A stretch of DNA of 64,000 bases from Deltaproteobacteria bacterium RIFCSPHIGHO2_02_FULL_44_16 (GTDB taxonomy: Bacteria > UBA10199 > 2-02-FULL-44-16): the NCBI GenBank assembly GCA_001798185.1, contig MGRM01000022.1, forward strand, positions 23,111 to 87,110, given 5' to 3'. Below are positions 12,551 through 20,566 of this stretch, one piece after another. The position numbers and the translations under genes are program-made. The notes beneath the pieces were generated by a model. It ran no database searches. It had not been told where the DNA came from and saw nothing but the letters and a program-made list of their open reading frames with translations. How positions within the stretch are numbered: the first letter of the stretch is position 1; each line of letters starts with the position of its first letter.

Positions 12551-13456
12551 ATGACAACAGCATATACCGTTTCAAAGAAAGAGAGCGGGAAGAGGCTCGA
12601 TCAATGGGTCACGACGCACCTGAAAGTTTCACGCAAAGAGGCGAAGCGTTGGATAGACGCGGGCAATATTCGCATTCGAGGAAAGAAAACATTTATTGCG
12701 AGTTGGGAACTGCGTGAGGGAGATAAGATCGATATTGTTTCCTCAGAAAAGAGACGCAGTCTCCGGTATTTAAAGGTTTACTTTGAAGATCGTGATCTTC
12801 TGGTGGTGGAAAAACCTCCTGGCCTTCTTTCGGTTCCGGAAATAGGAGAAAAAGCAGAATCACTTCTGGATCATGTGCGAGGATATCTGAAACGAAAATA
12901 TCGTGAGAGTAAAGGAGTGTATGTTGCTCCCCTTCATCGTTTAGATAGCGAGACCAGTGGTGTCATGGTCTTTGCCTGTTCAACAGTAGGAAAACAGCTT
13001 GAAGATCTCTTTCGCGAACATCGCATTGTCAGACGTTATGTGGCCGTAGTTGCAGGCCCAGTGGAAGAGGAAGCGGGAACGATTCATCGTCCACTTGAAA
13101 AAGGACATTTTAGCGGCGGCCGCAAAAGCAGAGTTTCGAAACAGGGAGAAAAAGCGGTCACCATGTTTCGAGTGCGGGAGCGTTACAGCAATGCCACGCT
13201 TTTAGATGTAGAACTTCAAACAGGTCGAACGCATCAGATTCGTGTCCATCTCGCTTCTATCGGACACCCAGTTCTCGGCGATAAAATCTACGGAGCTACG
13301 CTTCATGCATTAGAAAACCGGCGGCAGCCGGCGCGCCAGGCGCTGCACGCATCGCTTCTCGGCTTTCGCCATCCCGGCACCAAAAAGAAAGTAGAATTCC
13401 GCTCCCCTCTTCCCAAAGATATGAAAAAACTGATCGATCAACTTCGCGGAATTTAA
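12551..13456 (+). CDS. RluA-family 23S rRNA/tRNA pseudouridine synthase
   Basis: 301 aa. An N-terminal S4 RNA-binding domain (RLDQWVTTHLKVSRKEAKRWIDAGNI) is followed by the RluA catalytic domain with HRLDSETSGVMVFA, which holds the catalytic Asp, and later LQTGRTHQIRVHLASIGHPVLGD, the family signature. These enzymes isomerise specific uridines in rRNA or tRNA; the target here cannot be decided. I chose the ATG at 12551 with AAGGA 9 bp upstream over a TTG at 12524. Confidence 0.92.
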   Translation: MTTAYTVSKKESGKRLDQWVTTHLKVSRKEAKRWIDAGNIRIRGKKTFIASWELREGDKIDIVSSEKRRSLRYLKVYFEDRDLLVVEKPPGLLSVPEIGEKAESLLDHVRGYLKRKYRESKGVYVAPLHRLDSETSGVMVFACSTVGKQLEDLFREHRIVRRYVAVVAGPVEEEAGTIHRPLEKGHFSGGRKSRVSKQGEKAVTMFRVRERYSNATLLDVELQTGRTHQIRVHLASIGHPVLGDKIYGATLHALENRRQPARQALHASLLGFRHPGTKKKVEFRSPLPKDMKKLIDQLRGI

Positions 13457-13515
13457 CGAATTTAACGAAGCAACCTTTTGTTTCTCGGATCGATAAGAAT
13501 CTTGAGGAGGATTTT

Positions 13516-14415
13516 ATGGCTGACGTTACAATGCGACAATGTGCAGAATTACATATACAGGTCTATGCAAAAGATCGTGAAGGATTGACGACTGAAGAAT
13601 GTGCAATGGTGAGCAATCTCTGCTTCGATCAATTCTCGATGGCGGAAGTCAAAAGCCAATGTTCATTTGCGATTGACCTGACATACAGAAGAGGAGCGTT
13701 TGCAGACCATACGAGCCAAGGAGCAATTGTTCATTTGCTTACACATGATCACGAGTTTTGGATTTTTCGACACACCATGATCAAAGCGCAACATGCGTGG
13801 TTTTTAGACCCACAACATCCCGAACGAAGAGAGACCAATGAATATCTGGATTTTTTGAAACAAAATATCCCTTCCCCAGACATTTTGAATTATGCGCCAG
13901 CACTTTCCGTTGATCAGCAAACCGAACTCTGGATTTTTTATTTCCAGCAAGCAGAACAATTTAAAAAATTATCAGATCGTAGCCGCTATCGAACCGAACT
14001 CGTTGATGCGATTGCCCAAGACAAGCTTCGCGTTCACATGAACTCAACCGTTATTGAATTTCTCGTTAGCTGCGCTCCTATTGCAGGAGAACAAGTTGCT
14101 TTTATTCTTAAAAAAAATAGGGCAACGCTTCAAGTGCTTGAGAACGCATTTAGCGAATTTGAGGGTGCGATGAGAGACATTAAAGTCGCAGTTGAAGAAG
14201 ATCAATCAGTAGAAGAATTTCGTGCTTTTTTGATAAAAAATTTTCTTCCTCCTTCCCTTCGGATGCTTATGTTACTAAAAGCGCTTTATGTTGTGGATGT
14301 TGAAAATGTCAAAATATATGAATCGAAAATAACGAAACTTATTGATGAACTGGATGAATTTATTCAACGCCGATTCGGAAAGACTCTTCAAAGAGAAAAA
14401 TTTTTCATGCTTTGA
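13516..14415 (+). CDS. Hypothetical protein, 299 aa
   Basis: Not recognised. It has a strong ribosome-binding site (GAGGAGG, 6 bp before ATG) and coding-like composition, so it is likely a real gene. The sequence is soluble and mostly helical by appearance, with charged amphipathic stretches at the C-terminus (KITKLIDELDEFIQRRFGK). No signal peptide, membrane segment or known catalytic motif is seen. It ends 3 bp before the convergent Rsm22-type gene. Confidence 0.65.
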   Translation: MADVTMRQCAELHIQVYAKDREGLTTEECAMVSNLCFDQFSMAEVKSQCSFAIDLTYRRGAFADHTSQGAIVHLLTHDHEFWIFRHTMIKAQHAWFLDPQHPERRETNEYLDFLKQNIPSPDILNYAPALSVDQQTELWIFYFQQAEQFKKLSDRSRYRTELVDAIAQDKLRVHMNSTVIEFLVSCAPIAGEQVAFILKKNRATLQVLENAFSEFEGAMRDIKVAVEEDQSVEEFRAFLIKNFLPPSLRMLMLLKALYVVDVENVKIYESKITKLIDELDEFIQRRFGKTLQREKFFML

Positions 14416-14418
14416 ACG

Positions 14419-15630
14419 TCAATGTTGTTGTAATCGATTCCACTGAAGTTTCACTTCAAATGTTTTCTCATCTTCAACACGAAATTTATTTTCTGGCCAG
14501 ATGACGGTATCCCCACGCTTTGCATTATGAAATGCGACTGCCTTTTTCGAACGGTCGCGATCGAGTTGGGTAACGCGAGTCAGTTTTCCTTGCTCCCCAC
14601 ATAAAAGCAGTTCTGCCTTTCCTCTGGAAGGCATAGGAGAAGAGACGATCCTGTGGGTAGGGGCGTGCGGTGCATGCCCGGATAAGGGCGAACGCCGTTC
14701 GCCCCTACCTTGGTCCTGTTGAAAGATCATGTAGGCCATTTTGAGATAATCGTGTTTGTTGCCAATAAAGCGATCGATATCGCGAATGAGTGCCGGACAC
14801 TTCCATTCAATATAGAAATGACACCAATCCCGTTTGTTCGCTTCCCGCATGGGACAGTTTTTTTGATGCAGGCAAGGCGCAAGAACCGTTGCATCGTGAT
14901 GTTCTAAAAGCAGATCACGAAGTTCCATCAGATTTCGTGTTGTTTTCTGGAGAGCAGGATCAATGATAATGAAGCTGCCACGCAGATGAGAACTTATAAG
15001 CTGTTTACAAAATTGAGAGTGTTCTTCCACGACATTCCCCATTTCGTTGAGAATGTTTGCGGCAATAATGAGATCGAATTTTTTGTTCGCAGGAAGCGAG
15101 CGCGATATCCCACGAGTTCGCATCTCTTCTGAATGAAAAACAATGTTATGTTTTTCAGAACAGAGTCGGGAAAAAAGATGTTTCGCATCTTTTATCACTT
15201 CCTTGTTTTGCTCGACGGCATGAATCGTCAATCGGCACTTCGGATAATGTTCCGTGTAGTAATGAGCGCATGCAATTGAAGCCGTTGCAGGTCCAGCTCC
15301 AACATCGAGAATATCGACGTTTTCTGTCACCGGTAGCTTTTGTAAGTGATCGAGTTGTGTCAGCGTATGGATGACTTTGACGTAATTCGTGAGGAAAAAA
15401 TAGAGGAGATAACTGGAGCGAAATTCTTTTTTATTTAAATAATTTTTTGAGAGTTCTCCTCTTTCAGAAGTGAATGCATATGAAAGAGCTTCAATTGAGG
15501 GTCCAAAAAAGTGAAGATCCTTGACGTTAAAGGCATTGTCCGCAGAGCGCTGAAACCGAGAGGGGAGATAAGTTTCCTTCACATAACGACTCAGTTCTTC
15601 TTCGAGATTTTGAGGAATCACATCAAACAT
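14419..15630 (-). CDS. Rsm22-family SAM-dependent methyltransferase
   Basis: 403 aa. The SAM-binding motif I is VDILDVGAGPATASIA (about residues 103-118), and FDLIIAANILNEM is the post-II motif. A Cys/His cluster (APCLHQKNCPM...DWCHF) is characteristic of the Rsm22 family linked to small-subunit ribosome assembly. Between this cluster and the C-terminal domain is an in-frame 52-bp palindromic repeat (bases 14657-14708) encoding a Pro/His/Arg-rich stretch unlike the rest of the protein. The substrate is inferred from the family to be small-subunit rRNA. Confidence 0.82.
   Translation of the reverse strand: MFDVIPQNLEEELSRYVKETYLPSRFQRSADNAFNVKDLHFFGPSIEALSYAFTSERGELSKNYLNKKEFRSSYLLYFFLTNYVKVIHTLTQLDHLQKLPVTENVDILDVGAGPATASIACAHYYTEHYPKCRLTIHAVEQNKEVIKDAKHLFSRLCSEKHNIVFHSEEMRTRGISRSLPANKKFDLIIAANILNEMGNVVEEHSQFCKQLISSHLRGSFIIIDPALQKTTRNLMELRDLLLEHHDATVLAPCLHQKNCPMREANKRDWCHFYIEWKCPALIRDIDRFIGNKHDYLKMAYMIFQQDQGRGERRSPLSGHAPHAPTHRIVSSPMPSRGKAELLLCGEQGKLTRVTQLDRDRSKKAVAFHNAKRGDTVIWPENKFRVEDEKTFEVKLQWNRLQQH
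14657..14708. repeat. Palindromic repeat F inside the Rsm22-type gene
   Basis: 52 bp bounded by perfect 9-bp inverted ends GTAGGGGCG and CGCCCCTAC. It contains two hairpins: GGGCGTGC/GCATGCCC and GGGCGAAC/GTTCGCCC. Its high GC stands out from the host gene. The reading frame is kept across it. Similar GTAGGGGCG palindromes are known as dispersed repeats in other environmental bacteria; only one copy is in this window. Confidence 0.8.
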
Positions 15631-15718
15631 GCAGGCTACGTCTCATGCAGCGTAGAAAAGAGCAAGCGAACGCAACTTTTTTTGAAAGAGGTCGATAAAA
15701 CAGCGAGGAGACGCTTGC

Positions 15719-16816
15719 ATGGTCGAGTCATCCAGACGAACCACCATCAAAGGAATCTGTTTTGAACATCAATGTGTTCCTCTTCTTCGCGGAGACGAGG
15801 CAGAAGAACAATTATATCGTTCGTGGGATCGGACGGGCGATGGTTATATTCATGTGAGCGCGCGTTCTCGAACAACCCTCATGAACTGGTCTGTGAACCG
15901 TTGTGTTGAACAAACCTTTCACGATGAGCTCGATCTCCCCTGGAATCTTGAAGTGGATCTCATGAAAGATGACACCCTTGAACTTGCACATCTGCGAACA
16001 CTTTTTGGATATGCGACGTTCGTTGATAGTGTCAGCCATGTGCAGTTTCATGTGTATGCCATGCCCCGACCTGCTTCTCCCATCGTTCATCCAAAAAATG
16101 TGGTGGAGGATCTCCCTACTGTTCTGACTCATTTGCGAGAACATGCTCTTTTTCTTCAACCTGTAAATGGGCATGTGACTATTCTTTTCGCTGGCACGAC
16201 TCCCACGATGGAAATGCAGAGCGCTTCTGCGTATGCAGGAGGTTGTTCTGATCACCCCGTTATTGTCATTGGTTATGATGACTCTCAGAATATCGCAACA
16301 CGTCGTCATGAAATGTCTCATGCCTGGCGTCTTTTTTCCGAAGTTGGAATTTCTTCTTGGCTCGATGAAGGGCTTGCAGAGCGGGCAGAAGATGATCCTT
16401 CTCTTTCTCCCGAAGAGATGGTGAGGAACCTCCTTCCGGAAAAAATGGAAGGAATATGGAATAATCCTCAGATGGAAAATCTGGTGTGGAGCTCAAAAAA
16501 TCCAGAAGAAGCGCAACTTCGATATCAGAGTTATCTGATTGCACATGCCTTTATTCTTTATGTTGACAGCCTCTACCCACGATGGAGACTGCGTTTTGAG
16601 AGGGAATTAATGAAAACAGGATCTGCCGAAGAAGCTTTTAAAAAAGCTGTCGGTTTATCGGCAGAAGATCTTCAGGAAGGTTTTTGGAGATGGATATATA
16701 TTCAAAGACAAGAGCGAGAGCTCATGGCAGAGGCAACTCGAAAACTTGCGGGAACATTTGCGGGAAGTCATTTTCTTCGAAGTCCCCATCTGTGTCGAGA
16801 GGGACTTGAACCATAA
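15719..16816 (+). CDS. Gluzincin-like zinc metallopeptidase (M1/peptidase_MA type)
   Basis: 365 aa. The motif HEMSH (HExxH) in [14 protein letters not shown] is followed about 20 residues later by [11 protein letters not shown], supplying the third zinc-binding Glu as in gluzincins. No signal peptide is evident, so the location is unclear. An N-terminal domain of about 190 residues precedes the peptidase region and is not recognised. GAGGAG lies 8 bp before the ATG. The gene is divergent from the Rsm22-type gene and ends 4 bp before the tRNA-Leu gene on the other strand. Confidence 0.75.
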   Translation: MVESSRRTTIKGICFEHQCVPLLRGDEAEEQLYRSWDRTGDGYIHVSARSRTTLMNWSVNRCVEQTFHDELDLPWNLEVDLMKDDTLELAHLRTLFGYATFVDSVSHVQFHVYAMPRPASPIVHPKNVVEDLPTVLTHLREHALFLQPVNGHVTILFAGTTPTMEMQSASAYAGGCSDHPVIVIGYDDSQNIATRRHEMSHAWRLFSEVGISSWLDEGLAERAEDDPSLSPEEMVRNLLPEKMEGIWNNPQMENLVWSSKNPEEAQLRYQSYLIAHAFILYVDSLYPRWRLRFERELMKTGSAEEAFKKAVGLSAEDLQEGFWRWIYIQRQERELMAEATRKLAGTFAGSHFLRSPHLCREGLEP

Positions 16817-16820
16817 ATTG

Positions 16821-16901
16821 TGCCCAGGGGGGGACTCGAACCCCCACGGATTGCTCCATACGCCCCTCAAACGTACGTGTCTGCCATTCCACCACCTGGG
16901 C
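16821..16901 (-). tRNA. tRNA-Leu (anticodon GAG)
   Basis: 81 nt on the minus strand fold as a class II tRNA: acceptor GCCCAGG/CCTGGGC, D-arm GTGGAATGGCAGACAC, anticodon stem TACGT/GCGTA with loop TTGAGGG (anticodon GAG), a long variable arm with GGA/TCC stem, and T-arm GGGGG-TTCGAGT-CCCCC. The discriminator base is A, as expected for leucine. The 3' CCA is not encoded. It lies downstream of secG on the same strand. Confidence 0.95.
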
Positions 16902-16907
16902 CTTGCC

Positions 16908-17027
16908 AACCATTTTTAAAAGTTCGTCTGCTGCGTTGACTTCGTCGGCGCTTCTTGCGGCGTACATTCAAGTACGCCTCAGTCGGCCTCCTCAGCCTGT
17001 CTTGCATCCAAACATTTAAAAACGGTT
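16908..17027. repeat. Palindromic repeat G between tRNA-Leu and secG
   Basis: 120 bp bounded by inverted ends AACCATTTTTAAAAG and CATTTAAAAACGGTT (13 of 15 complementary). The interior has the hairpin GGCGTAC-ATTCAA-GTACGCC. It fills almost the whole 131-bp gap between secG and the tRNA. In RNA it would form a long stem, possibly a processing or termination structure before the tRNA. Confidence 0.65.
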
Positions 17028-17032
17028 AGAAA

Positions 17033-17404
17033 TTATTGAGGCTTTTCTTCTGATTTTTTAGGCGTTGCTGGAGTTGTCTCTGAAGATGTTTCTCCTGTAG
17101 TTTTTTCCTCTTCCGGTTGAATGACGCGTGTTTCCTCTGGAAGGACGACTTTGTCAAGTATTGACCGAGATCCTTTATCTTTCGTGATCTGAGCCAAAAA
17201 GACAGACGTCGCAAGAAAGAGAATGGCCACAATCGTGGTGAGTTTATTGAGAAAGGTGGTCGGCCCTCTACTGCCAAAAAGCGTTTGAGAAGCGCCCCCC
17301 CCGAAACTCGCTCCAATGCTGGCTCCTTTTCCGGATTGAAGCAGAATCACTCCAATAAGGAAGAAGCAGAGAAAAAAATGAACGATCAGTAAAAGTGTTT
17401 CCAT
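17033..17404 (-). CDS. secG: Preprotein translocase subunit SecG
   Basis: 123-aa SecG, the small SecYEG component that assists SecA-driven export. Two membrane segments are visible (ETLLLIVHFFLCFFLIGVIL and LTTIVAILFLATSVFLA) with the conserved LLQSGKGASIGASFGG between them. A Glu/Pro/Thr-rich C-terminal tail follows. The true start is the ATG at 17404 with AAAGGA upstream; a longer frame would overlap tpiA. It follows tpiA by 10 bp, a common gap-pgk-tpi-secG arrangement. Confidence 0.95.
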   Translation of the reverse strand: METLLLIVHFFLCFFLIGVILLQSGKGASIGASFGGGASQTLFGSRGPTTFLNKLTTIVAILFLATSVFLAQITKDKGSRSILDKVVLPEETRVIQPEEEKTTGETSSETTPATPKKSEEKPQ

Positions 17405-17414
17405 GATGTATCCT

Positions 17415-18173
17415 TTAGGGAAGAGATCGAATAATATCCGCAAACTGTTTCGCGTCAAGAGATGCCCCACCAACAAGGGCGCCGTCAATATCCTTTTGAG
17501 CAAGAAGATCCCGACTATTGGTCGACTTGACACTTCCTCCATATAAGAGACGAAGACTCTCTGCGGTTCGAGTATCACCTTTGCGGGCGAACCAATCTCG
17601 AATCATCGCATGCACTTCCTGCGCCTGACCTGGAGTTGCATTTTTTCCGGTTCCAATAGCCCAGACCGGTTCATAGGCAATTGCCCCTGTTGCAATTTTC
17701 GAAAGAGGAATATCTACGATGGCCTCTTTCAGTTGACGTTCGATCACGTGCAGTGTCTCACCCCGTTCGCGTTCTTCGAGCGTCTCTCCCACACAAATGA
17801 GAGGAAGAAGGTCGGCTTTCAGAGCAGCTTGAATTTTTTTATGAACCGTTTGATTGGTTTCTCCAAAAAATTGTCGTCGTTCAGAGTGACCGATGATGAC
17901 ATACGAACAACCAACATCTTTTAAAAAAACACCCGAGACCTCTCCTGTGTAAGCCCCGCTCTCTTCCCAAAAAAGATTTTGTCCCGCGATCTTAAGGGTT
18001 GTTTCAGAAAGAGCGACACCTAAAGAATAGAGCGTGGTAAAGGGAGCGGCGATGATCACTTCGGTATCTCCGAAAGCTTTCATTTCATGCAGGAATGCAG
18101 CGACAAAAGAGAGCGATTCCGCAACGGTGTAATTCATTTTCCAATTACCAACAATGAGAGGGTTTTTCTTCAT
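17415..18173 (-). CDS. tpiA: Triosephosphate isomerase
   Basis: 252 aa; interconverts dihydroxyacetone phosphate and glyceraldehyde 3-phosphate. Active-site features: Asn/Lys in VGNWKMN, catalytic His in IIGHSERRQFFGE, catalytic Glu in AYEPVWAIGTGK, and the phosphate loops LLYGGSVK and GALVGGASL. It overlaps pgk by 4 bp (ATGA), so the two are translationally coupled. Confidence 0.98.
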   Translation of the reverse strand: MKKNPLIVGNWKMNYTVAESLSFVAAFLHEMKAFGDTEVIIAAPFTTLYSLGVALSETTLKIAGQNLFWEESGAYTGEVSGVFLKDVGCSYVIIGHSERRQFFGETNQTVHKKIQAALKADLLPLICVGETLEERERGETLHVIERQLKEAIVDIPLSKIATGAIAYEPVWAIGTGKNATPGQAQEVHAMIRDWFARKGDTRTAESLRLLYGGSVKSTNSRDLLAQKDIDGALVGGASLDAKQFADIIRSLP

Positions 18174-19351
18174 ACTTCAAGCGCTCCAAGTCCTGGAAGC
18201 TTTTTCCCTTCGACAAACTCCAGACTTGCTCCTCCTCCTGTTGAAAGATGACTGATGCGCGATTCAACACCACTTTTTTTGATGGCAGCGATAGAGTCGC
18301 CACCTCCTACAATCGAAATGGCTCCAGATGCCGCCACTCCTTCTGCTAAACGAAGCGTTCCTTGAGAGAAAGGGTCGAACTCAAAAACGCCCATAGGTCC
18401 ATTCCAAAAAATGGTTTTGGAACCTTTGAGAGCTTCCAAAAAAAGAGCGCGCGTTTTTGGGCCGATGTCCAGTGCCATCATTCCCTCTGGGATGTCAACG
18501 CCTTCGGTAATCGAAACAATCACGTTTTCAGAACACTCCTTTGCAATGACATGATCCACAGGCAAGAGAAAAGGAATTTGCCGTGTCGCAGCCCGTTCTA
18601 AAATTCGCTTTGCCGAATGCAATTTTGTTTCATCAAGCAGCGATGTCCCGGTGGAGTAGCCCTTGGCTTTTAAAAACGTATAGGCCATAGCTCCACCAAT
18701 CAGAAAGTGATCTACTTTTCCAAAAAGATTTTCAATGACTCCCAATTTATCCGAAACTTTGGCGCCACCTAAAAGAGAAATGAAAGGTCGACGAGGATTT
18801 TTCAACATTTCCGTGAGATAGGTGATTTCACGTCGCATGAGAAACCCTGCCCCTTTTTCTGGAACGAGAGAAACCATGCCGACGGTTGATGCATGAGCGC
18901 GGTGTGCTGTGCCAAAGGCATCATTCATATAGACCTCGATCTGCTGCGCGAGTTCTGCTGCAAAGTGGGGATCGTTTGTCTCTTCGCCAGGGTGAAATCG
19001 TAAATTTTCCAGAAGAACGATTTGTCCCGGAGCCATTTCGCGAATGAGTTTTTTCGCAGCTTGTCCGACGCACGATTCCGGGAGAAGAACGTCCACGTCG
19101 CCTAACAATTCAGAAAGATGTTGGCCCACTGGTTTGAGCGAATACTCTGCGTTTGGTTTCCCCTTCGGTCTCCCTCGATGTGAGGCTAAGACAATGCGAG
19201 CCTTCTGTCCTAAAGCATAGCGAATCGTGGGAAGGGAAGCTTGGATACGTGAATCATCGGTCACCACATCGTTTTTTACTGGCACGTTAAAGTCGACACG
19301 GATAAAAACACGTTTTTCATGGATTGGAATTTCGTCGATATATTTGATCAT
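18170..19351 (-). CDS. pgk: Phosphoglycerate kinase
   Basis: 393 aa; transfers phosphate between 1,3-bisphosphoglycerate and ADP. The N-terminal VFIRVDFNVP and FISLLGGAKVSDK signatures and the C-terminal nucleotide-binding SIVGGGDSIAAIKK and STGGGASLEFVEGK are intact. No Shine-Dalgarno sequence is seen before the ATG; instead the arm of palindromic element A1a ends 12 nt upstream, so the leader would be a long hairpin. Part of gap-pgk-tpiA-secG. Confidence 0.97.
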   Translation of the reverse strand: MIKYIDEIPIHEKRVFIRVDFNVPVKNDVVTDDSRIQASLPTIRYALGQKARIVLASHRGRPKGKPNAEYSLKPVGQHLSELLGDVDVLLPESCVGQAAKKLIREMAPGQIVLLENLRFHPGEETNDPHFAAELAQQIEVYMNDAFGTAHRAHASTVGMVSLVPEKGAGFLMRREITYLTEMLKNPRRPFISLLGGAKVSDKLGVIENLFGKVDHFLIGGAMAYTFLKAKGYSTGTSLLDETKLHSAKRILERAATRQIPFLLPVDHVIAKECSENVIVSITEGVDIPEGMMALDIGPKTRALFLEALKGSKTIFWNGPMGVFEFDPFSQGTLRLAEGVAASGAISIVGGGDSIAAIKKSGVESRISHLSTGGGASLEFVEGKKLPGLGALEV

Positions 19352-19363
19352 AAATAATTTTTG

Positions 19364-19513
19364 GGACGCTTTATTTCAAAACGAAATATTTTCGATTACG
19401 GGTCCTGTCACTTCCGCCGTTCCACCTCCCCATCCATAAAGCGTGGGTGGGGCGCCCCTGGGATCCGGCGTCAGCGCCACCCGTTATCTCATCTGTTTTG
19501 AAATAAAGCGTCC
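19364..19513. repeat. Family A palindromic element, copy A1a (gap-pgk gap)
   Basis: 150 bp bounded by a perfect 19-bp inverted repeat, GGACGCTTTATTTCAAAAC and its complement (19364-19382, 19495-19513). The core from GGGTCCTGTCACTTCCGCCG to GGCGCCCCTGGGATCCGGCG is shared almost base for base with copies at 24227 and 60545, but the outer arm bases are unique to this copy. The right arm touches the gap stop codon. It fills the gap-pgk intercistronic space. Confidence 0.88.
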
Positions 19514-20517
19514 TATAGTTGCTTCCCTATATGTTGTGCAAACTGGATCATGCGATTGCAAAATCCGATTTCGTTATCGTACCAAGAAATAACTTTGACC
19601 ATATTGTCAATCACACGTGTTGAGAGAAGATCGACAATTGATGAATGGGAGTCGCCAATAAAATCTACAGAAACACACGGATCCTCAGAAACGGAAAGAA
19701 TTCCTTTAAGCGGACCTGCTGCAGCGCGAATGAACGCTTGATTCACCTCTTCTGCACTTGCCTTTTGTTTCAACTCTGCGACGAGATCAACGCACGAAAC
19801 ATTGGCGGTTGGAACCCGAAAGGCCATACCATCGAGTTTTCCTTTCAGCGCCGGAAGGACAAGCCCCACAGCTTGAGCAGCACCTGTTGTCGTGGGAATC
19901 TGTGAAAGGGCTGCAGCTCGAGCACGGCGCAAATCTTTGTGCGGCGCATCCACCACGTTTTGATCATTCGTATACGAATGGATCGTGGTCATAAACCCAC
20001 GTTCAATGCCAAAATGTTCATGAAGGACTTTCGCGAGTGGCGCGAGACAGTTTGTCGTGCAGCTTGCATTCGAAACCACATGTTGCGTTTGAGGATTGTA
20101 GGTTTCGTGATTCACGCCATACACAAAGGTCGGAACGCCGTCGTTTTTTCCCGGAGCAGAAATAATAACTTTTTTCGCACCTGCTTTCAGGTGTTTTTCA
20201 GCCCCTTCGAGACTTGTAAAATGTCCGGTACATTCCAGAATAATATCCGCTTCGATTTTTTTCCAGGGAAGGAGTGTGGGATCTTTCTCAGAAGTGATTG
20301 GAATTATTTTTCCATCAACGAGGATGCCACGCTCCGAAGCTTCGACACTCCCTTGAAAACGGCCATGAACTGAATCGTATTTCAGGAGATGGGCCATGAT
20401 GTGAGGCTCTACCAGATCATTAATCCCCACACATTCGATCGCGGTATTTTTATGAAGGACACGTAAAATCAATCGTCCAATGCGCCCGAAACCATTAATC
20501 CCAATGCGAAGTGTCAT
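19513..20517 (-). CDS. gap: Glyceraldehyde-3-phosphate dehydrogenase
   Basis: 334 aa; oxidises and phosphorylates glyceraldehyde 3-phosphate with NAD(P). The Rossmann start is RIGINGFGRIGRLILR, the catalytic Cys is in SNASCTTNCLAPLAKV, and SWYDNEIGFCNRM is the conserved C-terminal motif. AAGGAGGAGAAATC precedes the ATG. First of the glycolytic genes gap-pgk-tpiA; its stop codon overlaps the arm of element A1a. Confidence 0.98.
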   Translation of the reverse strand: MTLRIGINGFGRIGRLILRVLHKNTAIECVGINDLVEPHIMAHLLKYDSVHGRFQGSVEASERGILVDGKIIPITSEKDPTLLPWKKIEADIILECTGHFTSLEGAEKHLKAGAKKVIISAPGKNDGVPTFVYGVNHETYNPQTQHVVSNASCTTNCLAPLAKVLHEHFGIERGFMTTIHSYTNDQNVVDAPHKDLRRARAAALSQIPTTTGAAQAVGLVLPALKGKLDGMAFRVPTANVSCVDLVAELKQKASAEEVNQAFIRAAAGPLKGILSVSEDPCVSVDFIGDSHSSIVDLLSTRVIDNMVKVISWYDNEIGFCNRMIQFAQHIGKQL

Positions 20518-20566
20518 GATTTCTCCTCCTTAAGCGCGCCGGAGTATACATTTTTGCCCTGGAGCG

